From Mesocentrotus franciscanus (Eukaryota > Echinodermata > Echinoidea > Camarodonta > Strongylocentrotidae), in assembly GCA_037976565.1 (NCBI GenBank), contig CP137670.1:10812600-10876599 (forward strand): DNA of 64,000 nt, given 5' to 3'. How positions within the stretch are numbered: the stretch's first letter is position 1; the number at the start of each line of letters is the position of its first letter. The position numbers were made by a program, and so were the translations under genes. The notes beneath the pieces are model-generated. The model worked only from the letters and a program-made list of their open reading frames with translations. It ran no database searches and was not told the origin of the DNA. Positions 58,123-64,000 of this stretch are shown here, piece after piece.

Positions 58123-58620
58123 TAGTGTATCCCTTTTGCAGCCAACATCAAATTCTGTAGAACTTTGCAGGAATTATGAATATGTCACGTATGTCCTATC
58201 TGTGAAATTTAAACGTTAGCAGTTTCCTAGTATTCAAATTATGCAAGGAAACCCGCTTACTTTCTAGACTTCACTGTCAGACACTATTGAGTGACTGACT
58301 GACTTTTTTTTCTTTAGTAATAGCATACATAAATGAGCTGTAAAGGGTACATACTGTAGTTTTCTACATCAAGAACCCAACTGCTTGTAATGGCCAAAGT
58401 TAAACTGATGGAATCTTTGCGCAGCACAAAACGTACGACCATTCGGTACAAGAGTCTGAAAATCAGGCTATTTAATTAAACGACCGCGATCGCTAAATTC
58501 GAGTCGACAACTAACGGTCGTTATTTTTGTTTTGAGGGAAGTTCTAAATTAGTATTATCTTTCAAATGCAGTTGGAATTTAACCTTTTCATTTTTTGGGG
58601 CCTGCAAATGGGACATAGTA
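58123..58620 (+). mobile_element. 0.5-kb TIR element, copy 2
   Basis: Same element as 8708-9230, same orientation, with ends TAGTGTATCCC (changed) and GGGACATAGTA. The matching minus-strand frame (VPNGRTF, QFNFGHYK) is still recognisable in part. Confidence 0.8.
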
Positions 58621-58853
58621 CTTTTAATCAATCTGACATTTAACATTCTTATAATCAGAGAAGACAGGGGGTATATAAAGGCCTCTAGATGGGGTTTAGT
58701 TCGGTTGTGAAATTCAGCCAAGGGATGGAGTTTGAAACTCCGAAACATGTCCCATTCATTTTAACGCTATCTATGTTTTTCGATGTGTTTATTTTGAGAG
58801 CATTATTAAGGTGTCGCCCTTTTGGTTAAGGCAAATGTTGCGTCGAATTCCAT

Positions 58854-59003
58854 GGCCCTGTTTCATAAAACTTGTTATGAATAACAAAATAATGCAAAAT
58901 TTCTATGAAAAAGTTGCTCTCAGCCGAACAAAGCAACGATTTCAGTAGCTTATAACAGTGATTGTAACTTGTTATTGATAACGAGTTTGATGAAATAGGG
59001 CCC
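58854..59003. mobile_element. Foldback MITE (GGCCCTGTTTCAT type)
   Basis: 150 bp. Left GGCCCTGTTTCATAAAACTT, right inverted GATGAAATAGGGCC. Closest to 36760-36900. Confidence 0.8.
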
Positions 59004-59181
59004 TAGTGCATAAACCAATTGCGTCCATGGGATTCATTTTTGAGAGTGAAAAAAGAAGGGAACATGGTGGTATGGTGGTATGGTCGTATATCATTTCTTG
59101 ATCAGCTGTCGTTCTTTTGGCTGAATTGTCCGGTTCATGCAGGAGTCAATATGTTAACATTCCAGGGAGGTGTTTCACCCA

Positions 59182-59850
59182 GGGAGGTGTTTCACAAAGA
59201 CTAAGATCGACTTTAAAGATAAAGTTGAGTTCTGGTCATGCGATTGCAATGTGAAAGATACGTTGTGGAATCGATCAGGAAAGGTTGATCATCTAGTATA
59301 TACGTATTGGTGTGTACTGCAAGGTTCTGGAATCATCAAAATGATAAGAAATTTGGCCCAGTCTTGGTAAAGTTACAAGCAGTGTACACGTACAGAAAGA
59401 TGTATATGGGACTACACGAACATGTGGCATAAAAATCCATCCCGATTGTTATGATGTTACATCATAGTAGCCATAGTAGCCATGTAGCCATGCTGTTCAG
59501 GAAACATTTTCTCTCTGATGTTCTTCCATACTTGCATAATACAATGATAACGCTCACAAATTATTTTTCACCTCTTCCCAGAACTCAACCTTCTCTTTAT
59601 TTAAAGTTGGACTTAACTATGGCAGGCCGTTTATACCACTGTTTGCTCTCATCATTATGATCTTTAGATAACATCTTCCTCAATTAATGGATTATCAAAA
59701 AATGTAAATTCTGTAGATTTGTGACCACAATTTATACGTCCCTTGAGAGACCAATGCCAGTGAATGGTGAGAGCAAACAGTGGCATAAACGGCCTGCCAT
59801 ATTTAAGTCCAACTTAAATTAGTCAATCTTAGTCTTTGTGAAACACCCCC
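59182..59850. mobile_element. Foldback MITE, interrupted by a second MITE
   Basis: Same family as 42020-42290: left GGGAGGTGTTTCACAAAGAC, right AGTCTTTGTGAAACACCCCC. It is 669 bp in place of about 270 because a TTAA-family fragment (59217-59430) and other sequence are inserted after its first 35 bases. Confidence 0.75.
59217..59430 (-). mobile_element. TTAA-flanked MITE family, copy 5 (truncated)
   Basis: Starts after TTAA (59213-59216) with AGATAAAG and matches the inverted copy at 38184 up to about ATGTATATGGGACTAC, then breaks off. The second end is missing. Confidence 0.75.
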
Positions 59851-60295
59851 ATGTTTTTAATCGTGTTAATCATGTGCGACGGAATCAACGTAAAATGATC
59901 CGAGTCTATGTCTTAATGATCTTGCACCCGAATATTTGAAATATGTATTGTTTTGGGTCATTAGGCCTATTCCTTCTTTTGACAAAAGATATTTCACTAA
60001 ACCATAAGTTTATTTATCAATGCTGCAAGTTGTACTAAAGAATCCATTGGGATATACATGGTGAAATAGTGTTAGTGTAAATCAATCACAAAGAAACGGT
60101 CGCTCATTCACTTTCTTTAAATTGTCAATGAATAATCCACTTGCATAGCTGATATACATGTATATGTACATATCAACGACAGAACGTTGAGGTATGCTCA
60201 AACTCTGAGATAAGTTGCTACTTTGCAATCAAATTTTTCCCCGCCACACACTATTCTTCTCCTTAATGATCTTAGTTTTTAAAAGAATGTAATGT

Positions 60296-60327
<32 letters not shown>

Positions 60328-60332
60328 TATAT
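60296..60332. repeat. TA microsatellite
   Basis: About 16 TA units with one interruption. Confidence 0.95.
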
Positions 60333-60769
60333 TTTGTCTTCTGGTTTTGCTTTGGTTGTATTTTCATTTTTCATTGTTTTCATCGAAAGTCCTTGAATTC
60401 GTCTTCATTATTTATAGATTATATCAGCCACAATTCTATGAGCTCTACGTACAAGTATGACTGATAGACTATACTATATCTTCTTTAGCTCACCGCACAC
60501 AATACGATCCGACTACGATCCGATTTTGGAAGAAATTGCATTAGCATTTGAAACGAACATTCAGACATGTGAAATCTTTAATGGCCAAGGATCTCAACAG
60601 ACGTAATTATAATGAAGAAAATCTAAATTTCAAGAAATTGAATACTTCCTTGGAAGCGGAAAAGGTCAATGGCTCAAAATCGTAGTAGAATGATTTTCCC
60701 AAACCGTAATAGAGTAATAAAGGATGTTTCCTTTTATTTTCTGCCTCTCTCTTTCTTTCTCGTCTTTAG

Positions 60770-60935
60770 ACGTGCTTTTCGAGTGAAGAACTTCTCGACA
60801 TATACAGTATTGACCATGAAGCGGGAATCACCGAGGAACAGTTCAACGAACTTTCGCCGTCACTGTTGCAACAAATATTGAGTGGCGCATGCGACATTAC
60901 AACAACTGAGCCATCTGATATCTCCAAAGCTAAAA
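60770..60935 (+). CDS. SLC39A4/12-like: ZIP4/ZIP12-type zinc transporter, exon 5 (PCD)
   Basis: Fifty-five codons plus one base, phase 0 in, phase 1 out (AAAA|GTGAGT). The sequence TCFSSEELLDIY, then DHEAGITEEQFNELSPSLLQ and QILSGAC, is the PAL-motif-containing domain that lies before the first membrane helix of ZIP4, ZIP12, ZIP8 and ZIP14 and mediates dimer formation. The PAL motif itself is PSL here. Cys 2 and Cys 41 bound the module. The exon ends in a Thr/Ser linker. The next exons should encode the eight membrane helices with the HNF/HEXPHE zinc site; none is visible before 64000. Confidence 0.9.
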
Positions 60936-60938
60936 GTG

Positions 60939-62212
60939 AGTAATAATATTTTGATTTCTTGTAACTGTTTAGATATTCAGTTGATATATCACCAGCCTTG
61001 TTTTTTTCTTAATGAATGTAATACAATTCTTTCACTTTTTTGTTTGTTATCACTCCAGCCTCCCATTGGGGGCGTAAAAGGAATAATATTTAGATTTTGT
61101 GTAACTGATTTGTGATTTTGTTGATAATATTCCCAGCCTTGTTTTTCTTAATGAATGTAATACAACTCTTTCATTTTCTTGTATGTTATCTCTCCTGCCT
61201 CCTATTTTCGGGGGCGTCATTGAAAGACCTAAAAAAAAGGGCGGCGGAGGGGAGTTAGTCATAATATTTTGATTTTATGTAACTGTTTATATTTTTTGTT
61301 GATGTATCACCCAACCGGGTTTTTTCTTAATGAATGTAATACAACTCTTTCATTTTCTTGTCTGTTATCAATCCTGCCTTCAATTTTGAGGTCGTCGTTC
61401 AAAGACACAGAAGGGGGCGTGGAAGGAATAATATTTAGATTTTGTGTAACTGATTTGTGATTTTGTTGATAATATTCCCAGCCTTGTTTTACTTAAAGGC
61501 TTCGTTTAACAATGTTTCCAGTTCTACAAATCTGAGATGCATGGCCCTACGTGTTATCAGTGTCTGTGATGTGGTGTAATATTGAAGCTCTAAAAAAATG
61601 ATCATAAACATCTTTGAGTGACCGGTTTTACCACACTCATTTTCCCCAAATTGACTGTAGTGTTATAAAAGCCGTTGGGGAAAACGGTTTTGAAATTTCG
61701 AATTCCAATCATAAATATCTTGATAATCAAACATGCGATTGGCTTGTAAAATTCATGGGATTCATTTCTGACCTAAAGGTTTATAATTATGATTGCAGCA
61801 TGAGCTAAATCCAGGATTTTGGTTAGAGTCAGAGGCAAAGCTACCTCATACTTTAATGAATGTAGTAAACTTCTTTCGCTTTCTTGTATGTTATCTCTCC
61901 TGCCTCCTATTTTCGGGGGCGTCATTGAAAGACCTAAAAAAAAAAGGCGGCGGAGGGGAGTTAGTCATAATATTTTGATTTTATGTAACTGTTTATATTT
62001 TTTGTTGATGTATCACCCAACCGGGTTTTTCTTAATGAATGTAATAAACTTATTTTGCTTTCTTGTATCACTCCTGCCTCCTATTTTCGGGGGCGTCATT
62101 GAAAGACCTAAAAGAAAAAAGCGGGGGCGGGGGGGAGTTAGTCATAATATTTTGATTTTATGTAACTGTTTATATATTTTGTTGATGTATCACCCAACCG
62201 GGTTTTTCTTAA
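60939..62212 (+). repeat. Intronic tandem repeat beginning at the exon 5 donor
   Basis: About six units of 140-190 bp. Each has a TAATATTTTGATTTT-like part, TGTAACTGTTT, a CCCAACCGGG or CCCAGCCTTG part, TTCTTAATGAATGTAATA, TTTCTTGT.TGTTATC and CTCCTGCCTCC, many with GGGGGCGTCATTGAAAGACC. The first unit starts at the splice donor itself (AGTGAGTAATAATATTTTGA against AGTTAGTCATAATATTTTGA in later units). An R360 element interrupts the array at 61496-61846. Confidence 0.85.
61496..61846 (+). repeat. Dispersed repeat R360, third copy
   Basis: Matches 11241-11602 and 14425-14800. It sits in the intronic tandem repeat, which continues on both sides, so it arrived by insertion or by recombination with the array. 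Confidence 0.8.
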
Positions 62213-62539
62213 ACGTTTGGGATGAAAAACACTTAAGCATTAAGCAGTCATGCTCCTAGCATACCCCTACGCTTAGTAAACACTATAACTGAATGGATCA
62301 TCTCACATTGTGGTAGAATATTAAATCGTCGAACTGATTAAACAAATCAAGAGGTACACCTCACATGTATACGAACAAGAGTTTTTGTGATCTGCCCCCC
62401 GTCACATTGAGTGATTTCAAGTTGGGTGTTAGTGTTAGTGTTTAGAGCAGTCAAGAGCTCTTAAATCGAGCTTAAAATTTGCTGATGAAATTAAGAGCCC
62501 GATACCGATATCAATATCGATAGCTTAATACTAACACCA

Positions 62540-63666
62540 ATTTGAATCGGTTTGTTCGAAAAATCTGTACAGGGCATGCATACAAAAAATGCAAGACGTC
62601 CCTGTCAGTTTTCAGAATTTACATTCATCATACAATCTGTCGGTTAAAGAAATTGAAAAGGTTTTTGTCCGACCAAGAATTAGTACTTTAGATAATAAAC
62701 TAAGAGAATTTCAATTCAAATTGCTTTATAAAATTGTTTATGTCAATCGTTATTTATACAGGTTTCAATTCATATTAAGTGATAAATGCTCATTTTGTGG
62801 AAAAGAAGAGGAAACATATAGGCACATATTTTTGAATGCGAAATGGTGAGAAAATTATGGGATCAATGTAGTGATAGTTTGGATATTCCAATCCTTAAAG
62901 ATATGAGCTGGAAGGAAGTTCACATTGGATTAGACGAAATAACCGAAGATAGGCAAATGATTAATCACGTGGTTTTATTAATTAAATATTTGATATTTAT
63001 TAGTAGGGAAAAAAGAAGCCTCCAAGTATTGAAGAAATAAGAGAGAAAATATTCAAAAGTAAACAGGAAGAAAGAAAGAGTGCTACTGAACGAAATACGT
63101 TGACGCTCCACTATAAAAATGGGAACATCTCAAGGTAAACATGGATAATATGCAAGAAAATGCAAGGGATGAGGAGAGGGGGGGGGGGGGCTGCCCGGTT
63201 CACAGCTGTGTGTGATTGACCGGTCTCGACTGCCATAGACTGCCCACGTCTTCTTGTATCGTTTTTTTTTGTTTTTTGTTTTTTTTGGTTTGTTTGTTTG
63301 TTTGTTTGTTTGTTTTTTATTTGTTGTTTGTTTTGTTTTCTGTTTTTGTTTTGTGTTTGTTGTTGTTGGCTTTGTTTTTAACGGGGGTAGGGGATATAAC
63401 AAACTTTATTCATTCGATATAACTAAGTTGATTGTAGTCTGTATTTTGTTCCAATATGTTATAAATTATAATATGTAATAGGGATACTAGTACTGCAGAA
63501 CAAAATATAGAGGGGGGTTATAACAATATTAATTCATTCAATATAATTGAGATTACTGTATTTTGTACTCTGTAATTGGTTTCAATATGTTATATATTAC
63601 AATTTGTATAAATTAATATTATTTATTGAGTGAATACAATAAAGAATATTACAAAACAAAAAAAAG
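62540..63666 (+). mobile_element. LINE 3' end with zinc-finger region
   Basis: A 5'-truncated copy of an L1/Tx1-type LINE. The frame from 62589 carries NKLREFQFKLLYKIVYVNRY and KCSFCGKEEETYRHIF. A shift at the T run near 62828 moves to the frame of 62843 (VRKLWDQCSD); with one more T the finger would end HIFFECE, completing C-C-H-C. The 3' UTR contains a 130-bp tandem duplication (63390-63480 and 63515-63610), a TTTG tract, AATAAA at 63639 and an A-rich tail at 63652-63665. Confidence 0.75.
63281..63375. repeat. TTTG-rich simple repeat
   Basis: Four to five perfect TTTG units followed by degenerate TTGTT sequence. Frames across it are Phe/Val/Cys- or Lys/Thr/Gln-rich artefacts. Confidence 0.9.
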
Positions 63667-64000
63667 AATGAGAGTATCATAACATGTTTATTGGACGCCA
63701 CAAAGCTCTTTCTTTTCTTTTGTTCTGTTTTGTTTGTGTTTGTACTTCTTTTTTTTTCTTTCTTTTTTTTGTCTGTTTTTACATAGGTTCCAATTCATGG
63801 GTGTTAGATGCTGAAAGTGTTTGTTTTCTCATGTATATTCAATATGTTAATTTTGAAGTGATTACTTTAAAATACACTAAAATATAATGATGTCGATTTT
63901 TTTTTCTCTTCATAGGAGTTGTATGGAATGTACCTTCAAATATACTATGTGATTATCAATTTTTGTCAAATAATTATTTGTAACACCTGTGAATGATGGG
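63667..64000. other. End of window, no feature
   Basis: T-rich intron-like sequence, presumably still intron 5 of the ZIP gene. A possible acceptor (CTCTTCATAG) at 63917 leads to a short frame with no ZIP similarity and a stop after 22 codons. Confidence 0.5.

Larger units (their letters stand above)
56704..60769 (+). other. Intron 4 of the ZIP gene (4.1 kb)
   Basis: GTAAGA..TCGTCTTTAG. Full of foldback elements (56755, 57446, 58123, 58854, 59182) and a TA microsatellite. No other exon was seen. Confidence 0.75.

Noticed and set aside
63917..63990. Possible sixth ZIP exon after CTCTTCATAG
   Set aside because: Phase 1 reading gives VVWNVPSNIL and a stop after 22 codons, with no membrane helix or ZIP similarity.
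1..64000. CRISPR array, bacterial operon, Shine-Dalgarno sites
   Set aside because: Introns, SINE/LINE/MITE content and codon context are eukaryotic; no regularly spaced short repeats with unique spacers were seen.

Overview
This is eukaryotic, AT-rich, gene-poor DNA. Coding sequence is split into exons with GT..AG junctions, and most of the window is transposon debris: tRNA-derived SINE-like heads, L1/Tx1-type LINE fragments, many foldback MITEs and long trinucleotide microsatellites. The repeat style together with a ZIP4/ZIP12-type zinc transporter fits a marine deuterostome, most likely an echinoderm such as a sea urchin. The species is inferred, not shown.

Two protein-coding genes are supported, both on the + strand. 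(1) A two-exon gene at 19792-25304 encodes a single-pass, mucin-like membrane protein: signal peptide, about 950 residues of cysteine-free Ser/Thr-rich ectodomain with a four-copy 32-residue repeat, a Pro/Ala stalk, one transmembrane helix and a tail of about 70 residues. (2) The 5' half of a zinc transporter of the SLC39A4/SLC39A12 (ZIP4/ZIP12) type lies in five exons between 43600 and 60935. It covers the signal peptide and the whole extracellular domain; the membrane-spanning exons must lie beyond 64000. Exons 1 and 4 each appear to lack one base, so the gene cannot be translated as printed. Assembly error and pseudogenisation are both possible.

Layout. 1-6400: decayed repeats, including a minus-strand LINE ORF1-like relic and SINE-like heads. 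6380-10606: a broken L1/Tx1-type LINE carrying two nested DNA elements, one a hAT-type MITE with a perfect 8-bp target duplication. 10568-16553: a 3-kb tandem duplication ending in purine-rich tracts. 17-19 kb: two TIR elements. 19.8-25.3 kb: the mucin-like gene. 26-43 kb: repeats, notably a 5.1-kb TIR element with CpG-rich ends inserted in another foldback element, and three of five copies of a TTAA-flanked MITE family. 43.6-61 kb: the ZIP gene, with introns full of MITEs, a segmental duplication and a 500-N gap whose flanks overlap. 61-64 kb: an intronic tandem repeat starting at a splice donor, and a second LINE 3' end.

No rRNA, functional tRNA, CRISPR or bacterial-type operon was seen. 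Boundaries of repeats were read by eye and are approximate unless a target duplication is stated.
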